Shown: positions 6,707 to 16,156 of the stretch, piece after piece
Position numbering within the stretch: position 1 is the first letter of the stretch
Layout of the letters: each line of letters opens with the position of its first letter
Assembly (NCBI GenBank): GCA_019348475.1
Contig: JAHWJJ010000019.1
Span: 1-19,264 of the forward strand
Length of the DNA stretch: 19,264 nt
Origin: Gemmatimonadota bacterium
Lineage (GTDB): Bacteria > Gemmatimonadota > Gemmatimonadetes > Longimicrobiales > Longimicrobiaceae
Reading direction: 5' to 3'
Made by a program: the position numbers and the translations under genes
The notes under the pieces: generated by a model
What the model was told of the DNA's origin: nothing
Database searches by the model: none
The model's input: only the letters and a program-made list of their open reading frames with translations

Positions 6707-7507
6707 TCACGCCAGCGCGGCGCGGCCGCTGGTGGCGGCCAGGGGGGGCGGGCCGTCGATGAGCATCTCCTTCAGCTCGTCCGGGGAGAGGTTGCGGAAC
6801 AGGCGGCCGCCGTGCGCCCGGGTGATGGCCCCCGTCTCCTCCGAAACGACGACGACGAGCGCGTCCGTCTCCTCCGACAGCCCGAGCGCGGCGCGGTGGC
6901 GGGTGCCCAGCGAGCGGTCCGCGACCGGCTGCTGCGTAAGGGGAAGGATGACGCCCGCCGCCACGATGTCGTCGCCGCGGATGACGGCGGCGCCGTCGTG
7001 CAGCAGCGAGTAGGGCGTAAAGATGTTCAGCAGCAGCGCGTCGGAGACGCGGGCCTGCAGGGGCGTGCCCGTCTCCAGGTACTCGCCCAGTCCCAGCTTG
7101 CGTTCGATGGCAATGATGGCGCCCACCTTTCCGCGCGACATCTCCTCCACCGCCTGCACCACCTCTTCCGCCACCGCCGTCTGCTCCAGCCGGGAAAAGA
7201 AGCGCAGCAGCCGGTTCTGCCCCAGCTGCGCCAGCGCGCTGCGCAGCTCCGGCTGAAACACCACCAGCGCCGCGATCACGCCGAACTGGAAGACCGTCTC
7301 CAGCAGGTACTCCACCAGCGAGAGGTCCAGCACCCGCGCGCCGGCGTAGATGGCCACGACCACGAACAGGCCCAGCAGCATCTGGATGGCGCGCGTCCCC
7401 GCCAGCACCAGCAGGGCGCGGTAGATGACGGCCGCGACAATCAGGATCTCGACCAGGTCCTTCCAGTCCGGCGCCAGGAACCCGAAGCGCTCCACCAGGT
7501 CGTTCAC
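6707..7507 (-). CDS. cdaA: Diadenylate cyclase CdaA (c-di-AMP synthase)
   Basis: This membrane enzyme joins two ATP into cyclic di-AMP, a messenger for osmotic and wall control. The product is 266 residues, the usual CdaA length. Three hydrophobic helices (about 17-36, 38-58, 66-84) are followed by the DAC domain: GAIIAIER (129-136), DGA at 171-173 in YSLLHDGAAVI, and RHR at 203-205 in GTRHRAALGLSEETDALVVVVSEETG. Both catalytic motifs are intact. The GTG start at 7507 overlaps the folP stop (GTGA) and has a GAGGG site 7 bases upstream; an ATG 33 bases earlier lies inside folP and lacks such a site. The usual partner gene cdaR does not follow; the next gene downstream is the unrelated lipoprotein on the other strand. 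Confidence 0.95.
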   Translation of the reverse strand: MNDLVERFGFLAPDWKDLVEILIVAAVIYRALLVLAGTRAIQMLLGLFVVVAIYAGARVLDLSLVEYLLETVFQFGVIAALVVFQPELRSALAQLGQNRLLRFFSRLEQTAVAEEVVQAVEEMSRGKVGAIIAIERKLGLGEYLETGTPLQARVSDALLLNIFTPYSLLHDGAAVIRGDDIVAAGVILPLTQQPVADRSLGTRHRAALGLSEETDALVVVVSEETGAITRAHGGRLFRNLSPDELKEMLIDGPPPLAATSGRAALA

Positions 7508-8466
7508 GGCGCCCTCGCCGGGATGCGGAGGACCGACCATGCCACGTCCAGCGCGTGCCGCGCGCCGCGGACGTCGTGCACGCGGAACAGGCGGGCGCCG
7601 CGCGCCAGCCCCGCCACGCACGCCCCCACCGTCCCCGCGTCCCGCGCCCGGGCGGCAACCCCGCCCAGCAGCGCCCCGATGAACGACTTGCGCGAGGCGC
7701 CCAGCAGCAGCGGCCGCCCCAGCCGCGCCTGGATGCGCTCGAGCGACGCGATCAGCTCCAGGTTCTGCTCCGCGGTCTTGGCGAACCCGATCCCGGGGTC
7801 CAGCACCACGCGGTCGCGCGCGATCCCCGCCGCGTCCGCGCGTGCCAGGGACTCCGCCAGCTCCGCCGCCACGTCGTCCACCACGTCCCCGTAGTCCGTC
7901 AGCCGCTGCATGGTCTGTGGCGTCCCCCGCATGTGCATCAGCACCAGCCCCGCGCCCGAGGGCGCCACCACCCGCGCCATCTCCGCGTCCCCCAGCCCGG
8001 AGACGTCGTTCACCACGTCCGCGCCCGCCGCCAGCGCCTCGCGCGCCACGGCCGCCTTGCGGGTATCCACCGAAACCGGCAGGTCCAGCACGTCATGGAT
8101 CGCGCGCACCACCGGCACCACCCGGGCCGCCTCCTCGTCGGCGGAGACGGCCGGCGCCCCCGGCCGCGTGGACTCGCCGCCCACGTCCACCAGGTCCGCC
8201 CCCTCCCGCGCCATCCGCCGCGCCTGCTCCACGGCCCGCGCGGGATCCAGAAAGCGCCCCCCGTCGCTGAAGCTGTCCGGCGTGACGTTCAGGATTCCCA
8301 TGACGACGGGCCGGTCCAGCGAAAGGGCGCCGCGCCGGAGTGCCCACTGCCCGGTCCTCAGTGCCGGGTGCCCGGGATCGAGGGTCGAGGAACCGAAGCG
8401 CGACTCCGCCGCATTCGGCTCGTCCCCCGCACCGGGCACCTGAACCTGGGCACTGTTCGTCGTCAT
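7504..8466 (-). CDS. folP: Dihydropteroate synthase
   Basis: The enzyme condenses p-aminobenzoate with dihydropterin pyrophosphate in folate synthesis; it is the sulfonamide target. All family blocks are present: MGILNVTPDSFSDGG, DVGGESTRPGA, SVDTRKA, VVNDVSG, VLDPGIGFAKT and LLLGASRKSFIG. From ATG 8466 the product is 320 residues; the conserved core begins only at about residue 56, so there is an N-terminal extension of roughly 40 residues compared with short forms such as that of E. coli. Codons for that extension contain dispersed-repeat DNA (8340-8454). An in-frame ATG at 8508 has a better ribosome site but lies in the loop of a terminator-like hairpin, so I rejected it; a GTG at 8439 is another option. 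The 3' end overlaps cdaA by four bases. Confidence 0.93.
   Translation of the reverse strand: MTTNSAQVQVPGAGDEPNAAESRFGSSTLDPGHPALRTGQWALRRGALSLDRPVVMGILNVTPDSFSDGGRFLDPARAVEQARRMAREGADLVDVGGESTRPGAPAVSADEEAARVVPVVRAIHDVLDLPVSVDTRKAAVAREALAAGADVVNDVSGLGDAEMARVVAPSGAGLVLMHMRGTPQTMQRLTDYGDVVDDVAAELAESLARADAAGIARDRVVLDPGIGFAKTAEQNLELIASLERIQARLGRPLLLGASRKSFIGALLGGVAARARDAGTVGACVAGLARGARLFRVHDVRGARHALDVAWSVLRIPARAP
8340..8454. repeat. Dispersed intergenic repeat inside the folP 5' end
   Basis: The 12-base string GTGCCCACTGCC (8340-8351) and the 14-base string TGAACCTGGGCACT (8441-8454) both recur exactly in the same order and orientation in the non-coding stretch at 15096-15139. Between the two copies here the sequence holds further GTGCCGGGTGCCCGG-like variants. 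The stretch is read as folP codons (AQVQVPG and the LDPGHPALRTGQWAL region). Confidence 0.6.
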
Positions 8467-8480
8467 ACCCGCGAACCTAG

Positions 8481-8524
8481 CGAAAGCAAAAGCGCGAAGG
8501 CAAGCCATCGCTCACCTTCGCGCT
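8481..8524 (-). terminator. Terminator-like hairpin between ftsH and folP
   Basis: On the minus strand AGCGCGAAGG (8524-8515) pairs perfectly with CCTTCGCGCT (8500-8491) across a 14-base loop and is followed by TTTGCTTTCGC. A 10-bp GC-rich stem with a T-rich tail is the form of an intrinsic terminator. It lies 60 bases after the ftsH stop and just before folP, so it may cut the transcript or reduce folP-cdaA expression. Confidence 0.6.
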
Positions 8525-8536
8525 CCCCGTGCGCTC

Positions 8537-8576
8537 CACTCCCGCACTCCCGCACTCCCGCACTCCCGCACTCCCG
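8537..8576. repeat. Octamer tandem repeat (CACTCCCG)x5
   Basis: Five exact 8-base units lie 9 bases beyond the ftsH stop codon, before the folP-side hairpin. The reverse complement reads CGGGAGTG. Confidence 0.9.
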
Positions 8577-8585
8577 CACCTTCCC

Positions 8586-10586
<2,001 letters not shown>

Positions 10587-10654
10587 GGACTGCGTTCCTT
10601 CTGCCCGCGGGCTGGGCGGCCCGCGTCAAGATTTCGTCGGACCGCGAACGCCGG

Positions 10655-11215
10655 TCAGGGCTGGATCACGCCCACGAACGGCAGGTTGCGGTACTTCTCC
10701 GAATGGTCCAGCCCGTACCCGATCACGAACTCCTGCGGGCAGTCGAACCCCACCCAGCGCGCCTCCTTCACCACGTTCTGCGCGATGTGCTTGTGCAGCA
10801 GGGCGCAGATCTCCAGCGACCGGGGACCGCGCTGCTGGAGGATGGGGATCAGCCGGTTGAGCGTGGTGCCGCTGTCGACGATGTCTTCCACCAGCACCAC
10901 GTGCTTTCCCTCGATGCTGGCCTGCCGCGCGTACAGCAGCTTGACCTCGCCCGAAGACTCCGTCCCGGTGCCGTAGCTGGAGGCGATCAGGAAGTCCACC
11001 TCGATGGGGCGCTTGATCTGCCGCACCAGGTCGCTCAGGAAGATGAACGAGCCCTTGAGCAGCCCCAGCACCAGGATGTCTTCGCCCTCGGGGATGTCGC
11101 GGGCGATCTGCTCGCCCAGCTCGGCCACGCGCGCGGCGATCTGCTCTTCGCTGAACAGGATGCGCGAAATGGGCTGGCCGCCCGTGCGGGCCAGGGTCTC
11201 TGCGGTGGTCGGCAT
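10655..11215 (-). CDS. hpt: Hypoxanthine phosphoribosyltransferase
   Basis: This cytosolic salvage enzyme joins hypoxanthine or guanine to PRPP to give IMP or GMP. The product is 186 residues, normal for the family. Motifs: LGLLKGSFIFLSDL with the cis LKG loop (53-55), SSYGTGTESSGEV (79-91, flexible catalytic loop), VVLVEDIVDSGTTL (107-119 region, the PRPP-binding signature with the acidic pair), and the C-terminal EFVIGYGLDHSEKYRNLPFVGVI. The ATG at 11215 shares its first base with the tilS stop (TGATG), so translation is coupled. Together with ftsH this is a widely conserved order. The base-binding lysine lies in LLHKH, where LLDKP is more usual. Confidence 0.96.
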   Translation of the reverse strand: MPTTAETLARTGGQPISRILFSEEQIAARVAELGEQIARDIPEGEDILVLGLLKGSFIFLSDLVRQIKRPIEVDFLIASSYGTGTESSGEVKLLYARQASIEGKHVVLVEDIVDSGTTLNRLIPILQQRGPRSLEICALLHKHIAQNVVKEARWVGFDCPQEFVIGYGLDHSEKYRNLPFVGVIQP

Positions 11216-12591
11216 CAAAACACGGACAGGGTGATGGACGGCTCTCCGGGCGCGGGGGCGCATCCCTCCGCGCGGGCCACGCCCGGCACCCAGAGCACGG
11301 CGCCCCGGGCATCGGCCAGCACGGGGAGCGCGCCGCGCTTTCGCGCCGGCACGCGCGCCTCGCCCAGCAGCTTCTTGAGCGGGCGCGTCCCCGCGCGGGT
11401 GCGCACCCGGTCGCCCGGGGCGCGGGCCCGCAGCGTGAGCGGAAAGCGCACGCGGTCGATGGCCATGCGCATCGTCCGCCCGTCGTCCACCCCGCCCTCC
11501 ACACCCACGCACCAGCGGGCCGTCCACTCCGCCCCGCCGATGCGGAACCGCGCTTCACCCGTCTCCGCGCGTTCGATCACCAGCGGCTCGTCCGGCGGCG
11601 CGGGGGGCGCCTGGGCGGGGGCGCGCTCCAGCCGCGCCAGCCCGAATTCCGTGGTGATGCGCACGCCGCCGGGGAGCGTGCAGGTCCGTCCGCTGGGTGC
11701 CTGGCTGATAAACTGAAGCGCCAGGCGGGTTCCCGCCCGGTCGGGCACGGCCCCCACCCTGCGCAGCGCCGCCCGCAGCACCCGCGCGGCAACCCGCCAA
11801 TCATACAGCGCAAAACGTTCGCGGACAAGCACGAGCGCCCCTTCTTCCTCGCGAAGCACCTCGGCGAGCACGGGCGCCAGCACCGCGTCCCACGCCTCCT
11901 GGTCCTCGCGCGCCAGCTCCGCCAGCCGCGCCAGGCTGCGCCGCGCCCCGGGCGCCAGGTGCCGCTCGATAGCCGGAAGCAGGTCCAGCCGGATGCGGTT
12001 GCGCGCGGCGTCCGCCAGCGCGTTGGTGGGGTCTTCGCGCCACGCCAGCCCCACGGAACGCGCGTAGCGCACGATCTCCGCGCGCGAGAAGGGGAGCAGC
12101 GGCCGCACCAGCCCGCCCGGGTCCGCCGGCGCGATCCCCGCCAGCCCGGGGAGCCCGGTGCCGCGCAGGACGCGAAAGAGCACGGTCTCCGCCTGGTCGT
12201 CCGCGTGGTGCGCCGTGGCCAGGTGCGTGGCGCCGGCCTCCGCCCGCGCGCACCGCAGGAACGCGTAGCGCGCGTCCCGGGCCTCCGCTTCCGTCGCTGG
12301 CGGCGTCTCGGCCCGCGCCTGGATCAGCGGCACGCCCCAGGCGCCGCACACGCCGCGCACCCAGGCGGCGTCGCGCTCGCTCCCGGCGCGCATGGCGTGG
12401 TCGAAGTGCGCCGCGGTCACCCGCACCCCGGCGTCGTCGGCCGCGAAGCGCAGCAGGTGCAGCAGCGACGTGCTGTCGCACCCCCCCGACACGGCCACCA
12501 GCACGTGCGCATCCGCGCGCCGCACCCCCAGCGCGTCCAGGCTGCGGCGGAACCGGTCTGCGAAGCTGGGCCGCTGGGGGCGTGGGGGCAT
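11215..12591 (-). CDS. tilS: tRNA(Ile)-lysidine synthase
   Basis: The enzyme attaches lysine to C34 of the CAU-anticodon tRNA-Ile so that it reads AUA. The product is 458 residues. The PP-loop ATP site is VAVSGGCDST (SGGCDS at 35-40); AAHFDHAMR, HHADDQAETVLFRVLRGTGLPGLAG and RPLLPFSRAEIVRYA with WREDPTNALADAARNRIR are all family blocks. The C-terminal TilS_C domain is seen in RAPGDRVRTRAGTRPLKKLLGEARVPARKRGALPVLADARGAVLWVPG. ATG 12591 is chosen because family-like sequence (SFADRFRRSLDALG) starts 9 residues later; the frame is open to 12702 but that piece is Gly/Arg-rich. No Shine-Dalgarno is seen, so a different start or leaderless mRNA remains possible. It is the first gene of the run to cdaA. 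Confidence 0.95.
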   Translation of the reverse strand: MPPRPQRPSFADRFRRSLDALGVRRADAHVLVAVSGGCDSTSLLHLLRFAADDAGVRVTAAHFDHAMRAGSERDAAWVRGVCGAWGVPLIQARAETPPATEAEARDARYAFLRCARAEAGATHLATAHHADDQAETVLFRVLRGTGLPGLAGIAPADPGGLVRPLLPFSRAEIVRYARSVGLAWREDPTNALADAARNRIRLDLLPAIERHLAPGARRSLARLAELAREDQEAWDAVLAPVLAEVLREEEGALVLVRERFALYDWRVAARVLRAALRRVGAVPDRAGTRLALQFISQAPSGRTCTLPGGVRITTEFGLARLERAPAQAPPAPPDEPLVIERAETGEARFRIGGAEWTARWCVGVEGGVDDGRTMRMAIDRVRFPLTLRARAPGDRVRTRAGTRPLKKLLGEARVPARKRGALPVLADARGAVLWVPGVARAEGCAPAPGEPSITLSVF

Positions 12592-12791
12592 GGGTGGTGG
12601 ATGGGTGGCAGTGCGGCGTCCGCGCGGGGCCCCTCCCCCGGCCCCTCCCGCTCGTTCCTCGCGGAGAGCGGAGAACTTCAGCCGCTCCCCTCGCGCGTGC
12701 ACGTGAGTTCACCCCGCGGCGCGATCGAATTTCGCCCCCTCTCCCGGCGCGTTTGCCGCGGGGGGAGGCCGGACGGGGGTGGTGGACCCGA

Positions 12792-12820
12792 CACAAGAAT
12801 CGCCGCCCGGGCGGGCGGCG
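12792..12820 (-). terminator. Intrinsic terminator after BON-domain gene
   Basis: On the minus strand CGCCGCCC (12820-12813) pairs with GGGCGGCG (12808-12801) around a 4-base loop, followed by ATTCTTGTG. It lies just 10 bases past the BON gene stop (12830) and separates that cluster from tilS, so tilS probably has its own promoter in 12592-12790, where I could not pick one out. Confidence 0.7.
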
Positions 12821-12829
12821 AGCAATGGG

Positions 12830-13393
12830 TCAGCCGGACCGGCCGTTGCCGCGGTCGCCGCCGCGGGGAACGCCGTCCACCGGCGGGCGCTTCGCGGAGT
12901 TCACGGTGAGCTGGCAGTGCACGCCGCGCACGCCGTCCACGTCCCAGGCATCGTCGCTGGCGTAGCGCACCTCGTGGTAGTCGGGAAGCTCGCCGCGCAG
13001 CGTGACCACGCCGTCGTCGACCTCGACCGTGATGGCTTCCGCGTCCACCCAGGTGTCGTAGAAGAGCGCGTCCTCCACGTTCTTGCGCACCTCCTGGTCC
13101 GGGCGGCGGCGGGTGCGCAGGCGGTGGTGGTACGGGCCCAGGCCGTAGCGGGCGGGGCCGTACACCGGTCCCGTCTCCCACTCGCCCCCGTCGAAGTCGT
13201 CCGGGACGCCGGGGCCGCCGAACCCTTCCACGCCGCGGCCGTACTCCGCCTCGGGCCCGCCGCCGCCAAAGCCGGTGTGCGGGCGAAAGTCGCCGCCGTA
13301 GGGGCCGCCCCGGGGAACGGGCCCCGGGCCAAAGTCGCGGGCGTACGGGGGCCACGCGCCGGGGCGCCCGCGGTCCTGGTCGTAGCGCGGCAT
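12830..13393 (-). CDS. BON-domain protein with Gly/Pro-rich N-terminus
   Basis: The product is 187 residues. Residues 1-95 are low complexity, rich in Gly, Pro, Arg, Tyr and Asp, and probably disordered. Residues about 99-165 (EVRKNVEDALFYDTWVDAEA, then ITVEVDDGVVTLRGELPDYHEV and VDGVRGVHCQLTV) are a complete BON domain: helix, then a strand with VEVDDGVVTLRGEL, then helix and strand. BON domains bind phospholipid or occur in osmotic-shock and pore proteins (OsmY type). No signal peptide is visible, so it seems cytoplasmic or membrane-peripheral. A strong site (GGGAGGG) precedes ATG 13393. It follows the phosphodiesterase gene by 86 bases on the same strand and ends at a terminator. Confidence 0.85.
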   Translation of the reverse strand: MPRYDQDRGRPGAWPPYARDFGPGPVPRGGPYGGDFRPHTGFGGGGPEAEYGRGVEGFGGPGVPDDFDGGEWETGPVYGPARYGLGPYHHRLRTRRRPDQEVRKNVEDALFYDTWVDAEAITVEVDDGVVTLRGELPDYHEVRYASDDAWDVDGVRGVHCQLTVNSAKRPPVDGVPRGGDRGNGRSG

Positions 13394-13479
13394 CGATCCC
13401 TCCCAGTGTTGAGCCGGAGTGCTGAAGGGAAGAAGCGGGCGGCGGACCCTCCCTCATCCACCCCTCCCGCAAGGCGCCG

Positions 13480-14373
13480 TCAGGGCCGCAACAACCGTTC
13501 CAGCCACGGCTCCACCTGGTCCGCGGGCGGTCCGGGGGGAAGAGGGCGCCCCGCGCGCTCGTGGAGAACGCGCGCCAGGCGGTCCGGCCGGTCGCTGATG
13601 ATGCCGTCCACGCCCCACTCCAGCAGCCGCCGCATGTCGGCCTCGTCGTCCACGGTCCAGACGTGGACGGCCACGTTGTGCGCGTGCGCCTCGCGGATCC
13701 AGCGCGGCGACAGCACCTGGCGCCGGCCGTTGCGCTCCGGCATCTGGAAGGCGTCCACGGGGGGGCGGTACAGCCGCGTGGTCCCCGTCAGGTGCAGCCC
13801 GTAGAAGGCGTACAGGTCCTGCGCCCCCGCGCTGGTGGGCCCGGGGTAGTCGTGGAAGAGCGCGCGGTTGCGGCTGTCCCCCGCGGCCACCAGCACGCGG
13901 TGCTCGGCCCCGGCGTCGCGGATGGTGCGGAGGACGGCATGCTGCGCGCGGGGGTCCTTAACCTCCACGTTCACCCGCGCGTCCGGCAGCGCCTGCAGGA
14001 CCTCCGCCAGGGTGGAAAGCCGGATGCCGCGGCCGCGGAAGGGGTGCGTGGCGCCGCCGTCCGGGGTAAAGCGATACCCCGCGTCCAGCCGCCGCAGCTC
14101 GTCCACCGTCATGCCGGCGACGGGGCCGCGGCCGTCGGTGGTCCGGTCCACCGTGGCGTCGTGGATGACCAGGCAGTCGCCGTCGCGGGTGGGATGGACG
14201 TCGACCTCCAGCAGATCGGCGCGCCACCAGTCCAGGGCGCGCCGAAAGGCGAACAGCGTGTTTTCGGGGGCCAGGTGCGATCCGCCGCGATGGGCGATCA
14301 GCAGGGGGGCGCCGGCGAGATAGCGGTGGCCGGGGCGGGCGCCGCCGCCCAGCGAGAGCCGAGGAAGGCGCAC
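13480..14373 (-). CDS. Glycerophosphodiester phosphodiesterase, cytoplasmic
   Basis: The enzyme hydrolyses glycerophosphodiesters to glycerol-3-phosphate and an alcohol. The product is 297 residues. Catalytic motifs: LIAHRGGSHLAPENT with His28-Arg29 (26-39), LLEVDVHPTRDGDCLVIHD with Glu56, Asp58 and His71, and VNVEVKD with Glu135 and Lys137; the barrel ends with VAVHVWTVDDEADMRRLLEWGVDGIISDRPD. The set of metal and acid-base residues is complete. No signal peptide is present, so it resembles cytoplasmic UgpQ rather than periplasmic GlpQ. The start is GTG 14373, 16 bases after the stop of the upstream gene (14390), with no clear ribosome site, so translational coupling is likely. Confidence 0.93.
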   Translation of the reverse strand: MRLPRLSLGGGARPGHRYLAGAPLLIAHRGGSHLAPENTLFAFRRALDWWRADLLEVDVHPTRDGDCLVIHDATVDRTTDGRGPVAGMTVDELRRLDAGYRFTPDGGATHPFRGRGIRLSTLAEVLQALPDARVNVEVKDPRAQHAVLRTIRDAGAEHRVLVAAGDSRNRALFHDYPGPTSAGAQDLYAFYGLHLTGTTRLYRPPVDAFQMPERNGRRQVLSPRWIREAHAHNVAVHVWTVDDEADMRRLLEWGVDGIISDRPDRLARVLHERAGRPLPPGPPADQVEPWLERLLRP

Positions 14374-14389
14374 GGGGGGCGCGCCGGGG

Positions 14390-14905
14390 TCAGGCCGCGG
14401 CTTCCAGCCGCTCCTGCTCGGCCGGGGTAAGCCGGTACAGGCGGTACAGCACCAGGTCGATCAGCCGCGCCGTCATCTGCCGGGCCCACACCAGCTTGCG
14501 CGAGTCGGCGCCCGCGTCCTGCTCGGCGGTGGCTTCGGCCAGGCGTTCGGCCAGGAACACCAGGATCTCCTCCACCGCGTCGGGGTGCGGACGGGCGGGG
14601 GCCAGCGCATCCGCCGGCACGCGGTCCACCAGCAGCCCCTCGACGAAGGCGAGGAACCCCGGGAACACCATCTCCGTCAGGTGTCCGCCGGGGATGACCT
14701 CCTCGTCCGTCAGCTCCTCCCACGCGAGCTCGTTCCAGTACAGCTCCTCCGCCTCGCGCCGGATGAACTGCAGCCGGTCCACGGGAAGGGGCTCCGCGTC
14801 CGCCGCCACCACCTGCGCCGGGCGCTGCAGCCCCGCGCAGATGCGCGCGCGGCGGCGTTCAACGTACGCCTGTGCGGTGTCGGAAAGCGCGGCGTTCCTG
14901 CTCAT
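14390..14905 (-). CDS. Conserved hypothetical helical protein
   Basis: The product is 171 residues, mostly alpha-helical and acidic: AQAYVERRRARICAGLQRPA near the start, a middle with EEAEELYWNELAWEELTDEEV-type aromatic/acidic helix, GGHLTEMVFPGFLAFVEGLL, and a C-terminal helix pair (VWARQMTARLIDLVLYRLYRL). No signal or transmembrane helix is evident. ATG 14905 is preceded at 9 bases by GGAG; an ATG at 14920 is possible. The frame stays open to 15184 only because the octamer repeat has no stop in it, so the longer version is rejected. I do not recognise the family. It lies just upstream of the phosphodiesterase gene and may be cotranscribed with it. Confidence 0.7.
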   Translation of the reverse strand: MSRNAALSDTAQAYVERRRARICAGLQRPAQVVAADAEPLPVDRLQFIRREAEELYWNELAWEELTDEEVIPGGHLTEMVFPGFLAFVEGLLVDRVPADALAPARPHPDAVEEILVFLAERLAEATAEQDAGADSRKLVWARQMTARLIDLVLYRLYRLTPAEQERLEAAA

Positions 14906-15009
14906 GCGACAGGGCTCCATGAGGCTGCGGGGGGCGTTTTTCGATTGGGGGAAGAACATAGGCCGGGGCCGGAGGGGCCGCAAGCTGAGGGCGGCGCGGC
15001 ACGGGGGAT

Positions 15010-15096
15010 GGGTGAGCGGGTGAAGGGGTGAAGGGGTGAAGGGGTGAACGGGTGAACGGGTGAACGGGTGAACGGGTGAACGGGTGAACGGTGAAG
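15010..15096. repeat. Octamer tandem repeat (GGGTGAAG/GGGTGAAC), ten units
   Basis: Ten 8-base units run without interruption: one GGGTGAGC, three GGGTGAAG, then six GGGTGAAC, before breaking into GGTGAAG. The blocks of identical units suggest growth by slippage. It lies between the helical hypothetical gene and the zinc-ribbon gene. Confidence 0.92.
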
Positions 15097-15139
15097 TGCC
15101 CACTGCCACATGGGCAGTGGGCACTTGAACCTGGGCACT
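15094..15139. repeat. Palindromic dispersed repeat
   Basis: AAGTGCCCACTGCC (15094-15107) and GGCAGTGGGCACTT (15113-15126) form a perfect 14-bp inverted repeat with a 5-base loop, followed by TGAACCTGGGCACT. Parts recur exactly at 8340-8351 and 8441-8454. On the minus strand it lies about 70 bases after the zinc-ribbon gene and might act as its transcript end, though no T-run follows. Confidence 0.75.
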
Positions 15140-15193
15140 TGAACCTCGGCACTCGGGACTCGTCACTCGGCACTCGACCGCCATCCTGCCGCC

Positions 15194-15454
15194 CTACTCC
15201 CGCGTCGCACGCTCCTCGGCCAGGCGCCAGCGCATATGGCCGGACCAGCCGCAGCGGGGGCAGTTCCGCGCGGTGACGGAAGCCTGGCGCGCCAGCAGGC
15301 GGTCCACGCGGCTGATGCGGGGCGCCTGGCCGGTGACGCACTTGCAGGCGGGGCACTCCGGCGCGTAGGGCAGGTTCCACAGGTACTGCGCCGCCAGGTA
15401 GCTCGCGCCCAGCAGCACCGCCATTCCCACCGCCATCGTCACCAGCGTCAACAT
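15194..15454 (-). CDS. Small membrane-anchored zinc-ribbon protein
   Basis: The product is 86 residues from ATG 15454. A hydrophobic helix (about residues 2-22, TLVTMAVGMAVLLGASYLA) anchors it. A CPACKC motif and, about 30 residues later, NCPRCGW form two CxxC pairs, a probable zinc ribbon on one side of the membrane. The tail is basic. GTG starts at 15478 and 15460 are possible; a GGAGGTG lies 11 bases before the 15460 GTG, so that start may be the real one. It diverges from the + strand gene at 15595. The family is unknown to me; small ribbon-plus-helix proteins often act as adaptors, but nothing here shows it. Confidence 0.7.
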   Translation of the reverse strand: MLTLVTMAVGMAVLLGASYLAAQYLWNLPYAPECPACKCVTGQAPRISRVDRLLARQASVTARNCPRCGWSGHMRWRLAEERATRE

Positions 15455-15594
15455 CGTCACGGGACCACGCACCTCCACTCGCTGCGGCCGCGGAACGGCG
15501 GCCGTGGGGATCCACTGTGCAACGGCCGTACCCCCCGCGCACGCACGGAGCTTGCGAGAGCGTGGATGGAACGCGAAGCCGAAAGGAGGACGGG

Positions 15595-16119
15595 ATGGCG
15601 GACGACCGCAACGACCGCGGGTGGAGGCGAGGCCGCGGCTACGAAGACGACTATGCCGCGCGTGGCAGGCCGCGGCACGGGGGCCGCTACGACGCGGGAC
15701 TGCGCGGCGGATACGATCGCGGCTGGACGGAGTCGATGGCGTACGGCCGAGAGCCGGGGAGGATGAGCGGCCCCGGGATGATGAGCGGCCCGGGGATGAT
15801 GAGCGGTCCGGGGATGTTCACCCCCTTTGGGTGGGACCCCATGATGCGCTGGTCGGAGTGGGACCCGCTGATGGGCTTCGTCCCCTACCAGGACACGCCT
15901 CAGCAGTGGTCGTACGGGCTGGCGGACGACTACCGCCGCTACGAGCACGACTACTACCGCGGCAACACCGCGGGCGGCTACGGCCGCGAATATCGGGGCG
16001 TGCCGCCGCGGCAGAGCCCCCTGTACGGCCGCGGCGGCGACCGGGCGGTGCGCGAGTGGGCGCGCCGGCGCGGCTACGACGTGGAGCACACCATCCGGCC
16101 GCGCCCGCCGCGGCGCTGA
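15595..16119 (+). CDS. Low-complexity Gly/Arg/Tyr-rich hydrophilic protein
   Basis: The product is 174 residues, rich in Arg, Gly, Tyr and Asp with no hydrophobic helix, so probably largely disordered. Residues 57-74 hold three tandem copies of MSGPGM, encoded by three near-identical 18-base units (15763-15816). A Trp/Pro/Met-rich block follows (FGWDPMMRWSEWDPLMGFVPY), and the C-terminus ends in a short basic helix (AVREWARRRGYDVEH). ATG 15595 is well supported: AAAGGAGG lies 6 bases upstream. The next gene starts 37 bases after its stop, so the two probably share a transcript. Composition resembles the N-terminal half of the nearby BON protein. No family recognised. Confidence 0.75.
   Translation: MADDRNDRGWRRGRGYEDDYAARGRPRHGGRYDAGLRGGYDRGWTESMAYGREPGRMSGPGMMSGPGMMSGPGMFTPFGWDPMMRWSEWDPLMGFVPYQDTPQQWSYGLADDYRRYEHDYYRGNTAGGYGREYRGVPPRQSPLYGRGGDRAVREWARRRGYDVEHTIRPRPPRR
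15763..15816 (+). repeat. Coding tandem repeat, three 18-base units
   Basis: Units 15763-15780, 15781-15798 and 15799-15816 differ by single silent changes and encode MSGPGM three times. Silent-only differences suggest the peptide repeat is kept by selection or is recent. Confidence 0.85.
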
Positions 16120-16156
16120 CCGGCAGACCATCCCGCAAACGGAGGAAGACCAGACG

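Noticed and set aside
8467..8508. Longer FolP start at ATG 8508
   Set aside because: It has a decent ribosome site, but the ATG lies in the loop of a perfect 10-bp hairpin and the codons are AT-rich unlike the rest of the gene, so it reads as a terminator rather than coding.
15010..15096. Octamer array as a CRISPR
   Set aside because: Units are 8 bases, contiguous and without unique spacers.
14906..15184. N-terminal extension of the helical hypothetical protein with a Pro/Ser/His/Phe repeat
   Set aside because: The repeated peptide is only the translation of the octamer array and dispersed palindrome; family-like helical sequence starts at 14905.
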